From contig NC_092872.1 of assembly GCF_028372415.1 (NCBI RefSeq), positions 266,315,008 through 266,379,007 of the forward strand: 64,000 bases of DNA, written 5' to 3'. Made by a program: the position numbers and the translations under genes. Each line of letters starts with the position of its first letter. The first letter of the stretch is position 1. This document shows, in pieces, positions 32,911 through 44,799 of the stretch. The notes under the pieces are model-generated. The model made no database searches. It saw only the letters and a program-made list of their open reading frames with translations, and was not told the origin of the DNA. This DNA is from Notamacropus eugenii. Lineage: Eukaryota > Chordata > Mammalia > Diprotodontia > Macropodidae.

Positions 32911-33639
32911 AGTGGGCAAGGAGATGCAGCCTCATGACTGTGACCCTGTAGTCTCAGATCTAATCCCCACCCCCACCCCATTGTCAAGTCCGAAGTGGAA
33001 AAACAAAGGTTAGGAAATTCAGACCAAGGGGGAGCTTGCACTTGTCACTCAATCCACACAGCCTTCCACCTAGCTGTTGGTTGGATCCAGTAGCAGTGTT
33101 CTGTAACTTCAACCAGGGGTAAGCCCACAGCTGTGTTGTTCAGACCCAAACCTGGGTCATAAGCCTGCAAAGTTCTGACTAAGAGCACCCTGAATCAGAC
33201 CATTTCAGATGCACTGCAATCTTGCAGTTCCCCAGGTTGACAATACAGCACTCAATACTCAGATATCGTCAGCAGGATCCAAGAAAATCCAAAACAGGAA
33301 CATGCAATGTCCAGGCATTCCTTTGTGCCTCTAACACAAAGGTCAAAATCAGGAAGTAAGATTGAAAGAATGAGTAAACAAACAAACAAAAAAAAAACGA
33401 TAAACCAAAACTATGGTAACTGAGACTCTGAAGACACAAACCCAGAAAGAGAAAGGAATGTTAAGGAGAGACTGAAAAGGTAGCAGAGACCAGTTCTGAC
33501 AACAGGAGGGATATGTGGGTTAAGTGCAAGTAAGGAATGAGGAGACCCAGAAGAGATCTTCATCAAGAAAAACTAGGAAGTAGTATTCAGAAGACAGTAC
33601 AGAGATCAAGAAAGTTGAGAATTAAGAAACAGTCAGCAA

Positions 33640-33843
33640 GGGCAGCTTGGTGGCACAGTGGATGAAGCACCAAGCCTGAGGTCAGGAAGACCTGAGCATA
33701 AATCCAGCCTCAGACATTCACTAGCTGTGTGACCCTGGGTAAGTAACATAACCCTGTCTGTAAAGGAAATGGCAAACCACTCTCTTTGCCAAGAAAATCC
33801 CAAAAGGTTGAACACAACTAAAACAACTTAACAACAAAGAAAA
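33640..33843 (+). mobile_element. Marsupial tRNA-headed SINE with RTE-like tail
   Basis: It starts 'gggcagcttggtggcacagt', contains 'cactagctgtgtgaccctgg' and ends 'caagaaaatcccaaaaggtt' then 'gaacacaactaaaacaactt', the tail shared with RTE-type LINEs. It is complete but without an obvious duplication. Confidence 0.8.
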
Positions 33844-33859
33844 AGCCATCAGATCGGTA

Positions 33860-35095
33860 ACTTAAAGACCAGTAGTAACTTTGGAGAAAGTAGTGAGTTG
33901 AAAGATGAGGTCAGACTGCAAAGTGTTTAGAAGCAAGTGTCAAAATAAGAGACATCAAGTGTAGACAACTACTTAAAGGTTAGCCAGGTAGAAAAGATAC
34001 AGGCCAATAGCTAGCAGACCTAGTGAGACTGCGAGGGTTTTTAAAAGGGAGACATGGGTGTGTTTGTAGTAAGAGGGTAGGGAGAAAGGGAGAGGAGGGA
34101 AGAAGACAGTGAACATTTAAGATTTAAGATTAGAATGGAGAAATTTGTTGAAAAAAAAAGGGACAGGCTCCAGGGTTTTCAGAGAGATCTGCCTAGGTAA
34201 GGAAAAGGGTCACCTCTACCGGTGATACAAGGATTTGGTATGGAAAAGACGCTTGTTCGATTTAAGGTGAGGATAAGAAAAGTGAGAGCCACTGATGAAT
34301 AGATTCAATTTTTCAGTGAATTATGAGAAGTCCTTAGCTGAGCAGATGAAGGGAGCAGGCTCCACTGGGGGCTTAAGGGAGAAGGTTTACAATAGGCACT
34401 GCGGTGAGTGGGACAGTGAATCAATCAGGAAAGTGTTAAAAGGAATGATTTCCTGCAGTGAGGGAACAGTTGAGATTATGTAATAAAATTTGTGGTGGAC
34501 ATAACAGTTTTATTTTCTTTAGCTCCATTCAATAGCACGGGAATAGGGGCCAAGTATGTAAATGGTGGGAGTAATCCAAATTTAGGGTTTAGTAAGGTGA
34601 GATCAACAACAGGAAGAGACGGCAAAGGTGGAGAAGACAGTGTAGAATTAAACTGCTTCATCAAGGATTCGATGGGGAAGACAGAAAGGTATAGCCAGTA
34701 CAGGGGCAAAAAGTGATAGAAAGAAATGAAGGGTAGAAGGATTGAAGGCCAAAGTGGGGATGAACAGGCCATGGCATTGGACAGAAAAATCAAAGACAAC
34801 AATCGGATAAGAGTTTCAAAGTTCACGAACATCAAAGTGTAACATGCAGTTGATAGCAAGACAATGAGTCTGACCATCTCTGTGTATAGCTGCAATGGGG
34901 TGGGTTTGGGATTTGCAAAGCAAAGGGCCACGTTCTTCCTGCAAGGTGGGAGCCAAGGCGAGGAGCAGGGAAAGATGCCAAGGTGGAGTTCAGAGTTGGG
35001 AAGAGGGCTTCCAAGATGGACAGTGTCCATTTTTTCAGTTAAGTACTTATTGAGGTTCTCTTTTGAGAGGAGGGAAGGGCTAGTTTAGGCAACTT
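33860..35095 (-). mobile_element. L2/CR1-clade LINE, antisense, internal part
   Basis: The + strand carries blocks that recur across marsupial and monotreme genomes as the complement of L2-type ORF2: 'gtagaaaagatacaggccaa', 'gagggtttttaaaagggaga', 'agggaacagttgagattatg' and 'aaatttgtggtggacataac'. The 184-codon - frame at 34476-35030 lies in it. The frame is LINE-derived or chance and has no recognised motif. Confidence 0.6.
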
Positions 35096-35299
35096 GAGAG
35101 GAGGTTTTTAACAGAGGCAAAAAGGCAGTTTACCACCCACAGAGGGTTTCACAAGACGCTAGGCAAGGACAGTAGGCTTTTAAAACCAACAAAACATTTA
35201 CTTTTTAAAAGGGGCTCTACAGTAGTCAGTCGAGCTCCACTGGCTACAGATAACTGGAGCCTTGGACCTACCTGTCCAAACATAACAGTGGGAAGAGGG

Positions 35300-35435
35300 C
35301 TAGAATTCGAAATAGGAAACTTCTAATTGAGTCTTCTCACACATACTAACTAGCTGTGTGACTTCAGACCAAATCACTTCATCCTTCTGAGCCTGTTTCC
35401 TCATCTGTAAACTAGGGAAACCAAAGTTCAGAAGA
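35300..35435 (+). mobile_element. MIR/THER-type SINE
   Basis: 'ctaactagctgtgtgacttc' and 'ctgtttcctcatctgtaaac' are the core. Another diverged copy lies at about 36385-36475. Confidence 0.6.
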
Positions 35436-35439
35436 CATA

Positions 35440-37480
35440 GCAATTTTGTTAATAACCTGTTAAAAATGGGACCTAAAACACTAGACATTGTTTCATATAA
35501 GATCCTCATTTTTGTTCTGTCAGTGAAATGTCTTGTTGTCAATGATTAGTTTTAAAAAATAAAATGTGTATTCCACATATACTTCTTAAGTTACAGGGTG
35601 ATCAGAGAAAGCATTCTGCAAATCAAAAAATTCTCTGTAAAAATGAACGTTATTGCACTAAATCTCAGGTCTTTTTTGCACTCTGGTTTTATGACCCATC
35701 TAATCCATGGTGAATTGTAAAATAGTAGAAAGCAACGTAAAAGGGGTAAACAGAATGATTTAATGCTTTAAAATTACTTTTGCTTAGCTGCAACACGTGG
35801 TTTAAACAATGTAGAAGAGGCAGGGCAGGGATGGGCAGCAGAGAGATAGGATGGAGAGCTTGGATTGGAGGCAGACTTTGAGAAAGGAAAGCCTCAGTTT
35901 GAATAAGGCTTGGTTTACAAAGGCCTCCCTAAAAACAGTTTTGGCTTTTAGCAATTTCTTATCAAATTATGAGTTTTCAGTAGCCAAAACTTCCCTCTGC
36001 AGGTTGGTTGCATTTCTGGTGATATGTCTTGCCACGCTGACCTAGGTTGGTTCTGGGACTGGGACAGCCTTACTGGCTTCTTCCCAGTTTGGTAGAACCT
36101 GCCAGCTCCTGCTCCCCTGGCATAAGTTTCAAGAACTCTGGGGCAGAGAAGCTGAGCAGGGACTCTGGATTCTCATTCTCAGCTTTTCAGGATCCCTTGG
36201 GTCCTATGTACTCAAAAGAGCCATACAAACCACAAAGTAGGGAGAATAATAATTTGGTTAAATTTACTTGGCATTTAGGGCTATTGAGAGGGACAGGAAG
36301 AGGAGGGAGGGAGGGATATTAACTAGATAACAACCTTCTGATAGTTAGACATCAAGCAAGCCTTCAATTAGATCCTCCAAGGGTTTGCCTATATTACCTG
36401 AGTGTGGTAAATTATGTAACCTCTCTGGGGATCTCTTAATTTACCTGCACAATGAAAGAGTTAGATGTATTCTTGAGGCAAAGGCGTCAAACCCAAAAAG
36501 AAATGGGGTCCACTAATCCATAGAAGGATCACTGAAGGCTGTGTAGTAATTTAGCTTCCAAATGAAATACTCTTGTGTTTTACTGCATTATTTCATTAAA
36601 TATTTCCCAATTCTTGGGACTGTTAATGGGCTGAATGCGGGGTGTCTTCAGCTCTAAAGTTTGTGAGAACAATCAAGTGCTGCAGATATGTAGCAGGAGC
36701 TCAAATACTTACCTGCCTGGAAAAGCCTCCGTGAAGGCTGAGGCTCACAGTGGGGAGGTTAAAGCTATACCTGCCTTGGCCAAAGGGTCTAGAAACCATA
36801 TTAGGGCTGCCATATTAGGGTACAGATCACAAGCCTGATGAATCCCCGGGGTCTGGATTAGTTCTGGCTAAGAGGTGGCTCTTCTGTCCTCACCATTTTC
36901 TTCATTACTGAGAAAGCATGCTTTATTAAAGGCTTGATGTGAGACACTCCATTATGAACCTTCTGCCTTCCCCATTCAATCCTCCCAGATCTGGATCAGG
37001 TTTTGGTTTCAGAGGAAGGGAAAGGACAAGAGGAAAAATAAATGTGGTAGTTTCTGGGTGACTCATTTTGCTATCCTATTGTCCACACTGTGCTTTACTG
37101 TGTAAAAAGCTGCCAATGCTAGAAGCACATAGGAAGCAGCATCTGTCCACATGGTCACATGCAGTGACTACTCCTCCAGCTCACATGAAGGATGCTTTCC
37201 TGGGGACAGAGGATCACTCATACCCAGTGCCAGATGCCCTTTTGGGCTCAGGGAGATTTCTCAAGGCATCCCTTTGAACCACACTGCTTTGGTTCACCCA
37301 AGGTAGTGGCAACAACAGCAACAGAGGACCAAGGGATAAGCGTCACTAACTCTGAGCAATCTGCACCTAGCACAGCCGAGGGGATGAAAGCAGTGTCAGC
37401 TAGAAGGATGCACTAAGTGTGTGACACGAAGGATGGAAGGAGCTGCACCAGATGTGTCATAACTATCAATCAAATTCAAC
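35440..37480. other. Intergenic between the LINE and the NRBF2 3' end
   Basis: Mostly unique, with one diverged MIR near 36385-36475 and a short GGGA run near 36300. Small frames (35851-36322, 36635-36838, 37068-37416) are not recognised. Confidence 0.5.
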
Positions 37481-37484
37481 AAGG

Positions 37485-38313
37485 GTAATAAAACACAATT
37501 ATTTTATTGATTTCTTGCAATCAAATACTGCCAACTAGCATTACTTCCATTCATGCACCATTCAAAACAAAGGGATAATTCCTTGGGTATTTTTTAAATG
37601 ATGCATAACATTTTAATACAGCAAACAGAAAGTTAAAACTTATGATGCACCCTGATTAATTATGTAAACTGATAATTTAAAAAAAAGCAGAACTAATAAT
37701 TTGGTTCCTTTCTTCATAAAGTGGAAATTTAAACCTTTCTCCTGATAGTCTTGAGGTTACCATCACATTAGGAGGAGTGCAAAGTGTGGCACATGTGGGA
37801 TCATCTAGGAAGGCATGTAACGGACACACCTCATTAGAATTAATAAATTGTGCATAACAAAACGCATGCAGTCAATGCATGATAGAAAGCATCTTTCCAA
37901 TACAAGGCCACTCTTGGGCTCCTGTATTAATTCGATTCTGCATTATCCTTTATGGCATTATAGATTAATTATTACATATAGCATAACCCTGAAGTTAAGA
38001 GAAGGAAAATAACTGCTGCTTGAAGAAAGTGATTCCGGGTCACCATTTGGTTTGAATCGAGAGAGACCCTCAGGAGGTCAGAGCTTGCCACCTCCAGCTT
38101 CCTCAGCTCCGGCCTCTCCCGAGGCTGTGCTGGGTGCTTCACAGTGACTGTTCTGGACGGCGTGGCCAGGCCTTTTCTCCTACACTGGTCCGTCCAGTGA
38201 GCCTCCACCTGGCCCGGACCGTCCCTAGCCTCGTGGTTTTCCCTTTTTGCTGTTTTCACTGTATGACTGCCTCTCCCTCACCATCACTGTTTTAGCCCCT
38301 TGTGACCTTCCAT
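37485..38313 (-). other. NRBF2: NRBF2 3' UTR
   Basis: Repeat-free AT-rich sequence follows the NRBF2 stop on the - strand and runs to an AATAAA at 37503-37508. The resulting 3' UTR of about 0.83 kb is plausible. The 95-codon - frame at 37972-38259 inside it has no support as a gene. Confidence 0.65.
37503..37508 (-). promoter_or_regulatory. NRBF2: Probable NRBF2 polyadenylation signal
   Basis: A canonical AATAAA on the - strand is followed by AT-rich and then T-rich sequence. No earlier - strand AATAAA was noticed between the stop and this point. Confidence 0.55.
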
Positions 38314-39003
38314 TTAACTGTTCATGAGTCCTTTCAGAATATCTTCAGAGAGCTCCAGAAGCGGGAGCTCTGGGGACGGGAAGTCCAAGGGAGGAAGATT
38401 GGGGATGGGAATGTCCTTGGATTTCCCTGTGCTGGCTGCAAACTCCTGCCAGGGAGAAGAGGCTGTGGCAGTCTGTGCAGAGGGAGGCAGGCTCCATAAT
38501 TCTGATTTCTCTACAAAGTCAGCATCTACATCCAATTCCTTCTCAGGTGGAGCCTTCTGGAGCTTGGCCTTTTCAGCTCGGAGCTGCTTGTTTTCTCTCC
38601 TCAATCTTTCGTTGTCGGCCACAAGAAACTCCACGTGTCGCTTCAGATCCGCGATCTTGGTTGCCTGCTCTTCTATTGTTGTTTTGTCATCTTTGGGAAC
38701 TTTGCTGCCAGGACACAGTTCTGTCGGATCTTTTCTCTTCTGAAGGAGAAAAAGAAGAGTGTCTGGGTCCCTGTCGAGGACCCCTGGCACTGAGGCAGGG
38801 CTAAACTGCTGAGATCTGGGCACACTTGGGCCCTCAGACCCATCCTCAGTCAGTGGCCTGGTTGACATCAGAAGATGAGGGGTTTCATCAGGAGTCTGCT
38901 GGGCTTTCCACCTTTCCTCCCGCTTTGCCCTTTTCCACCTCTCCTGAATAAGCAAGAGTTGTTTCATGTGGCTATCCCTTTGTAATTCCAGTGATAACTG
39001 AGC
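38314..39003 (-). CDS. NRBF2: NRBF2, terminal coding exon (coiled coil to C-terminus)
   Basis: The 690-bp exon encodes 229 residues plus TAA, with acceptor CTTTTTAG (AG at 39004-39005 on the - strand). It opens [20 protein letters not shown], the end of the MIT-like domain. The exon continues with an LxxLL nuclear-receptor-type box (LLFLL, codons 38743-38757) and a heptad-rich coiled coil from about [11 protein letters not shown] through [13 protein letters not shown]. The C-terminus is conserved ([20 protein letters not shown], then [11 protein letters not shown]). NRBF2 binds ATG14 and joins the autophagy PI3K complex with VPS34, VPS15 and Beclin 1. The coiled coil drives dimerisation. The linker just before the LxxLL box is several residues shorter than in human. 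Confidence 0.95.
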   Translation of the reverse strand, partial: AQLSLELQRDSHMKQLLLIQERWKRAKREERWKAQQTPDETPHLLMSTRPLTEDGSEGPSVPRSQQFSPASVPGVLDRDPDTLLFLLQKRKDPTELCPGSKVPKDDKTTIEEQATKIADLKRHVEFLVADNERLRRENKQLRAEKAKLQKAPPEKELDVDADFVEKSELWSLPPSAQTATASSPWQEFAASTGKSKDIPIPNLPPLDFPSPELPLLELSEDILKGLMNS

Positions 39004-40194
39004 CTAAAAAGAGGGAAATGGTCACTTCTAGGAGTTACAAAGCTAAAGCACTTCAATGCTTCTCAATATTCCTTTCAAATTCCCTAATCTTGGGTCTAAT
39101 CTGGTAATAATGTGGAGTGACATAAAGGAAAACTACAATATAATCACTTTAATAAGATCTCTGTAATCAAAAAACCAATGAGAAAAAATTTTCAAACCTA
39201 ACAAGATTTAGAAAGCCTGAAAACTTTGCTGAAAGGTAGGCTGGCTATTAATTCATTTAGGGAAAGAAACATATTTCCAATAATATACTTTCCCAAATAA
39301 ATGCAGAATGTCTGGGTATATCTATTTTTTCCAATGTGCTTAAAACACACAAGAGCCATCTGCTCCAGCAGACAAGATCCCCCTAGCCATCAACATTTAA
39401 AACTGAGGGTGATGGTTTTTCTCAGGGCCATTTGGATAAAGCTTTTCCTTCTGCAGCCAGCTGACAAGCAGTAAGGGGAAGACCAATACAAAAGCTGGTC
39501 TACGATAGTGGTTCTCAGGGCACAGTACCATTTTTGCCAGGAGGAATCACAACACCATAGGAGAGTCAAAAGGCTCATGTGACAAGGGTTGCAAGCTCAA
39601 TTTGAGAGAATTTGGGTAGCGGAAGCTGTGCCATAGCACTGACTGTGAGAACCACTGATCAATGGGACCTCTCAGAGTTAGAAGTGACTCCATAAGTCCA
39701 GTGACAATGGAAATCCTAAAATCACTCATTTCAGTTTGGAGCAATAGAAAGGAGGAGCCCATTGCTTCCACTAAAAAATCACTTGAACCAAAAGACTATA
39801 AATGGGACCCAGGAACTAACATTCCAATCAATAATACTATTTAAAATTACAACTTGGAAGGGTTTCCCTGCAGGATCACCAAGCACACAAGAAATGACAC
39901 AGAAGGCACTTCTGACTCACCAAGTGGGCAGAACAACCACATGACAAGGAAGTACACTTAGGAATCGCCCTTTACCCCTTAGTTTCTCAGTTCTTTCATG
40001 TGTAAAACGAAGAGCTCCCAATTCTAAACTCGGATTTGGTCCATCTAGGATGTAACAATGGCAGTCTCCCTCTTTCCCCTTGGGCAAGGGTGTATTTAGC
40101 TCAAGGAAGCAACATTTCAAAGGTCTGAATGACTCTAAATGATGCTCCCAACAGAGATTGGGCCATCTGGCAATGAATTAAAAGCAAACAGAGT

Positions 40195-40440
40195 GCAAAC
40201 AAATTCATATTTCTGCAAAGGGGCTGTTGGAATACTTTTTCTGGTAGCAAATTGGAAGCAGTGTAGATACTCATTAACTGCTAAGAAATAAAATTGTGCT
40301 ACATGAACGTAATGTAATATAATTGAGCCATAAGGGACAATGAATATGAAAAATTCAAAAGTTTGGGAAGCAAATGAACTGATGCAAAAAAACAGAGAAT
40401 CGGGAAAACAAAATACACAATGCCTACAGCAATGCAAATT
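40195..40440 (+). mobile_element. L1 ORF2-end fragment in NRBF2 intron 3
   Basis: 'ggtagcaaattggaagcagt', 'tactcattaactgctaagaa' and 'gaactgatgcaaaaaaacag' parallel the L1 copy at 25360-25560. It is old and truncated, antisense to NRBF2. The rest of this intron (39004-40194 and 40441-40783) holds nothing I recognise. Confidence 0.6.
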
Positions 40441-40783
40441 GGGGGGGAGAGAACAAAAGCCTAACAGTGGTGCTGAACTGATCCCTCTCCTCAACTCTTC
40501 ACAACAAGGAGGCTCACTGGGCAGGAGAGAAATATAGTCAGAAAAGAATGTGATGCCAAAACTTCCAGCAAGAATAAACGATTCCAAATCCATCTCCTTC
40601 CTAAGGGACCTATCAATGTCCCCACGTGAAAGTGTCGGAAGGTTTCCAGGCATGCTATTTTATACACAGCAAGTTTAGGTAACCAGACATGATGTGAGGT
40701 TCCTGGGCCTCTATAAGGAAATCTCAACTACAAACTAATTTGTCAAACCAGACATTTGGGCAAATATTAGTAAAGTATCTCAC

Positions 40784-40824
40784 CTGCTCAGACTGTGTCA
40801 GCTTCATGGCTTCAGAAAGATATG
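40784..40824 (-). CDS. NRBF2: NRBF2, coding exon 3 (41 bp)
   Basis: A micro-exon with acceptor TATATAG and donor GTGAGA. It supplies the last two bases of an alanine codon split from exon 2, then YLSEAMKLTQSEQ, ending in phase 0. This is the third helix of the N-terminal MIT-like domain. The phase joins both neighbours without a shift: exon 2 ends with a single G, giving GCA. It is too short to be seen as an open frame and was found by looking for the expected peptide. Confidence 0.95.
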
Positions 40825-41340
40825 CTATATAAAAAGAAAGAGACATTAATAAGAAAACTTTTGCAAAGAATAAAGTAAGTATAAATTTCAAATAATATCA
40901 ACTGTCAGAAAAATATTGATATTAAAGTTGTACTTGTGTAAATGCCTTGCGCAAAAGATGGTGGGAACGAAAGGTGACCCAGACTGCTCACTAATGCTAA
41001 ACTTTCTTCCTATACCCTTAATCCCAACCGCTCTAAGCCACCTCTAGCACTTGGTTCCAGAGTTGGCTATGCCCTGCAGCTTTAGTACCAGGTGTGCCTT
41101 CCACAACTAAGGAGCCCAGAAGGTAAAGAGCTCTGCTCCCACTTGTCTTTGGGAATCTCAGGCCTAGTCACTGCTCTGTCATTCCATACTGTCTAGCCTG
41201 ACCAGCTAACTCAGGTCTCTACCTCCAAAGTCACAGGGATCTGAGGAGCAGTGAGATGAGGGACAACACCATTACCATATCCTGAACTGTTCACTGCAAT
41301 TGTGGTGGAGAAGACGAGAAGTTAAGAAGTGATCTGCCTG

Positions 41341-41579
41341 ACCATTTTCTTTTGTATTATGTTTTGTTTCATGATTTCTCCCATTCATTTTAATTTTTCT
41401 ATGCAACATGACTAAGGTGGAAATGCATTTAATAGGAATATATGTGTAGAACCTATACAAAATTGTATGCCGTCTCGGGGAGGGAATAGGGAAGGAGGGG
41501 GAGGGAGGAGAAAAAAATCTAAGATATATGGAAGTGACTGTAGGACACTGAAAACAAATAAAATAATTTAAAAAAAAAA
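41341..41579 (+). mobile_element. L1 3' end, short 5'-truncated insertion with target duplication
   Basis: About 240 bp of L1 3' UTR ('gcaacatgactaaggtggaa', a G-rich run, then an A tail at about 41568-41579). It is flanked by AAGAAGTGATCTGC (about 41324-41337) and AAGAAGCAATCTGC (about 41579-41592), an imperfect 14-bp duplication with two changes. It is in NRBF2 intron 2, antisense to the gene. Confidence 0.75.
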
Positions 41580-41599
41580 AAGAAGCAATCTGCTGGACC

Positions 41600-41745
41600 T
41601 GGAACTAGAACTATGGGTTAATTTAACTCCAAAAGCACTTATGAAGTACCCGTGTGTCAGGCACATGCCATGAGAAGAGGATACAAAGACAAACCAAAAA
41701 CGGATCTCTGACTTCAAGAACCTATTGTACCAGTAAATTTTTTTT
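41600..41745 (-). mobile_element. L2-type LINE, antisense fragment
   Basis: 'aaaagcacttatgaagtacc', 'gtgtcaggcacatgccatga' and 'ggatacaaagacaaa' are the complement of an L2 tail. Confidence 0.6.
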
Positions 41746-42169
41746 GATGGGAGGGGCATTAACAAGTGAATCGGGGAGGCTTTTGTAGGAGATGGTATCT
41801 GAACCAGCCCCTTTCTCCTCTGCTCAACCCTTTCCACGGCACCCATGGAAGCTATCTGCTCTATCATTAACAAACTCCTTCTTGTCCTCCAGCTCTCACA
41901 CCCTTTCCATTTTCCTGCAGTGATGGAAACCTGGCTCTAGGGAGACATTTCCCCCCTGGCCACTCTCTACATTGCTGGCTGCTGATTCCCTCAATTCCCT
42001 TGCAACACATGGCACAGGGGAGGTGTTCACTGAATCCTTGTTCACCAATGCCGGATCACAGACCCTCCTCCCTTCACTCCCATTGATCAGTGACCTTGGA
42101 GAGTCTCATCCATCCATCCAGTTCCTTGCTGCTCCTTTAGATTCTACTACCCTTCAAGACACTCTTTTT

Positions 42170-42760
42170 TTCAGTTATCAAGCATAATTTTCTTTGCCTC
42201 CTCCCCTAATATCTTCCATTAAATACAAAGGTCTTGTAACAAACATGAACAATTAAGTAAAACAAATTCCCAAATTGGCCATATCCAAAAATGCACGTCT
42301 TATTTAGTGTATCACCTCTCTTCATGAAACAGGTAGTGTTCATCACTAGTCCTCTGGAATCATGGTTGATCATTTGCATTGATCAGAGTTCTTAGGTCTT
42401 TCAAAACTGTTCATTTTTATAATGTTGATGCTAAAGAATCAATTGTTCTCTTGACCTTACTCTGCCATCAATTCAAACAAGTCTTTACAATTGTCTCCAA
42501 AACCATCCCCTTCATCATTTCTCATAGCACAATAGCATTCCACTACATTTACTTATATGTCAGCTAGGTGGTGCAGTAAATAGACTGCTACATCCGGAGT
42601 CAGGAAGTCTCATCTTTCCAAGCTCAGATATGGCCTCAGACACTTATTCCTGAATTGATGGGTACCCTTTAGCACTACAAAAATACTCATTATCAACAGT
42701 TTTGCATTTTATGACTTTTTCTTCTTTCTTTGGTCTCTGGGATATAGGCCCAGTTCACTT
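42170..42760 (-). mobile_element. L1 3' region, antisense, nested in L2
   Basis: 'cttaggtctttcaaaactgt', 'atttctcatagcacaatagc' and, after the SINE, 'tgaattgatgggtacccttt' are the complement of the L1 3' region also seen at 4090-5030. It is interrupted at about 42557-42650. Confidence 0.7.
42557..42650 (+). mobile_element. Marsupial SINE head nested in L1
   Basis: 'gtcagctaggtggtgcagta', 'ccggagtcaggaagtc' and 'gatatggcctcagacactta' are the tRNA-like SINE head. The tail is missing. It splits the antisense L1 piece. Confidence 0.75.
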
Positions 42761-44399
42761 TCTCAAATTCTATATTATTACATAGTTCTCCTCTCCACCC
42801 TAACCCCTGCTCTTCTATGTGGAGTCCTCCACATCCATGCTGACATCCCCTCAAACAATCAGGCCTCCAAGTTCATTAAACTTGCATCTCCTGATAGTCA
42901 TTTTCTAGTTGTACCTCTACTATCATCAGCAGGAAACCTCTCCCTTTTGCTTATAATCTCCTGGGCTCTCAACTACCAAGTGGTCACCATCATGTGGTGT
43001 CCTCTTCCCTCAATGGCATCCCCCAGCCCATCACTCCTTTTCTGGCTTCACTGTCAGCCCTCTCAGACTTGGCTCTATTATATTCTACCCTTCCTTTATC
43101 TTCTGCCTTCTTGTCTTTCATCTATTCATACCCTGCCAACTCTCAACTCTGGGTTGTGCCTGCATCTACCTTCTCTCCTATACTTGAGATGCTAGAAGTA
43201 ATACAGTTGCAATTTGCTAAAATTTTTTGACACTGTTATCCATCTCCACCTACTAAATATACTCTCCTCCTCTCTTGGTTTCACAGACATTGTATTTGAC
43301 TGGGAGGGAGATACAAAGACAAAAGAAAAAGTGTTTCTGCCCTCTGGACTCCCCTAGATCTGTCATTTACTATCTATATGACCTTAGGCAAGTCACTGGA
43401 CCTTCAATGGACCTCAATATTATAATCTATAAAATGAGAAGGATGAATTTGATAACTTTTAAGATGCCTCTAATCTTATCAGTGCCAGAATAATTCTTAT
43501 ACACTGATTTGGTCATTCATGCCTCTGTGCAAAAAACTTTATAGCCTCTCTTACTGACTTCTGACATAGTTTGACCTTCTTTGCCCATCATTCACTCAAA
43601 GCCTTGCACAGTCTGGAACTACCTTACCTTCCTAGTTACCTCACACAACTCCCCTCCAAACATTCTATCACCCAGCTAACCCCCTGGACATTCCCTTATG
43701 CTCGCTGGTCTTGAGGCCTTGGCTCATAATTCTTATGCCTTAAACGACCTCCCTGAACTGCTGCCACCCTTTAAAACCCAGTTCTCCTGTCACCACCTCC
43801 ATGAAAACTTTCCCCCAAAACTTCACTTTGTAATTTTTCAATGCACTTCTCTTGCTGCACTAAATAGTGTGTTGCCCTCTTAACCTTAAAGCTAAGTCCC
43901 TCAAAAGCAGCACCGTGTTTTGGCAACAACCTCATTAATGCCCACGGCCTCGCATCCCACAGAGTATATCTGCACCGAACAGATGACTGGACATTTTTCT
44001 CTGCTCCCCCAGCTCTGGAATCTAGGAAGCAGGATTGAAAGGACAGAACAATTCAATCAAGGACACTTTAAGTGAGGAAATCCCCTGATCCAACTGAAAG
44101 GATGTAGTCTTCCCGTCTGCACATTCATTTGGAATGCAAAATAAACGATTGCTTCCTCATGATCAGAGAAGCCCAACAGCAAAACTGAAAACCAAGAAGA
44201 AAGGATTACTACTACAAAGCCTTATTTTTACTACCTAAAAATATACAAATCACTTCAAGTCCATCATATAATTTGTTCAGCAGCCTCAGGGTGATAATTT
44301 TTGAAAAGGGACAGAGAAAGAAAAATGAACATCAACAAGACTCTCTGAAGAAAGTATGATGAGCATATTTCAAAATAAACCACTTCCATTAACCAAAGT

Positions 44400-44790
44400 T
44401 CACAGAATCCCAGGCTTCACAGCTGGAAGCTTGGCGCTGCTCAAGTCTAACCCTCTCCTGCTGTGAAGGAAGAGACCGAGACTGAGAGAAGTCACTTTCC
44501 TAAAGCATTAAGTGGCAGGGGGAGGACTCAAACTCAGACCCCATATCCACACCTGCTTTTCTCCCAGTCCTGTACAGAGCTTTGTTTAAAGACTCATATG
44601 AACCATAGACTTAAGAGTCAGTGTTGGAAAAAAACATTTTGAGAATCAGTTCAACACCCTCATTTCACAAAGGAAAAAAAACCAGAGATGTTCCCATGCT
44701 TTGTCCAAGGTCACACGGTTCAGTCATGACAGAACTGAGCCACGTTTCAAACACTAAACTGTTTAGTCCCACAGTCTAATGAAACTGCTT
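44400..44790 (-). mobile_element. Two MIR-type SINEs, antisense
   Basis: The first copy (about 44400-44580) has 'gactgagagaagtcactttc' and 'ggactcaaactcagacccca'. The second (about 44600-44790) has 'accctcatttcacaaaggaa' and 'tttgtccaaggtcacacggt'. Confidence 0.6.
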
Positions 44791-44799
44791 CTCATCCTC

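Larger units (their letters stand above)
41810..43960 (+). mobile_element. L2-type LINE, long copy with nested insertions
   Basis: Three L2 pieces in the same orientation and in consensus order lie at about 41810-42165, 42765-43215 and 43500-43960. They run from 'gatggaaacctggctctagg' through 'cctccacatccatgctgaca' to 'gcagcaccgtgttttggcaa'. An antisense L1 fragment (42170-42760), itself carrying a SINE, and a MIR-type SINE (about 43330-43490, 'tatgaccttaggcaagtcac') interrupt it. It has no coding frame left. Confidence 0.65.

Noticed and set aside
34476..35030. 184-codon - strand ORF
   Set aside because: It lies inside an antisense L2/CR1-type LINE. I see no motif of a cellular protein, and LINE decay or chance explains it.
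38324..38804. Two + strand ORFs of 139 and 109 codons
   Set aside because: They are antisense shadows of the NRBF2 terminal exon, whose - strand frame is clearly the real one.
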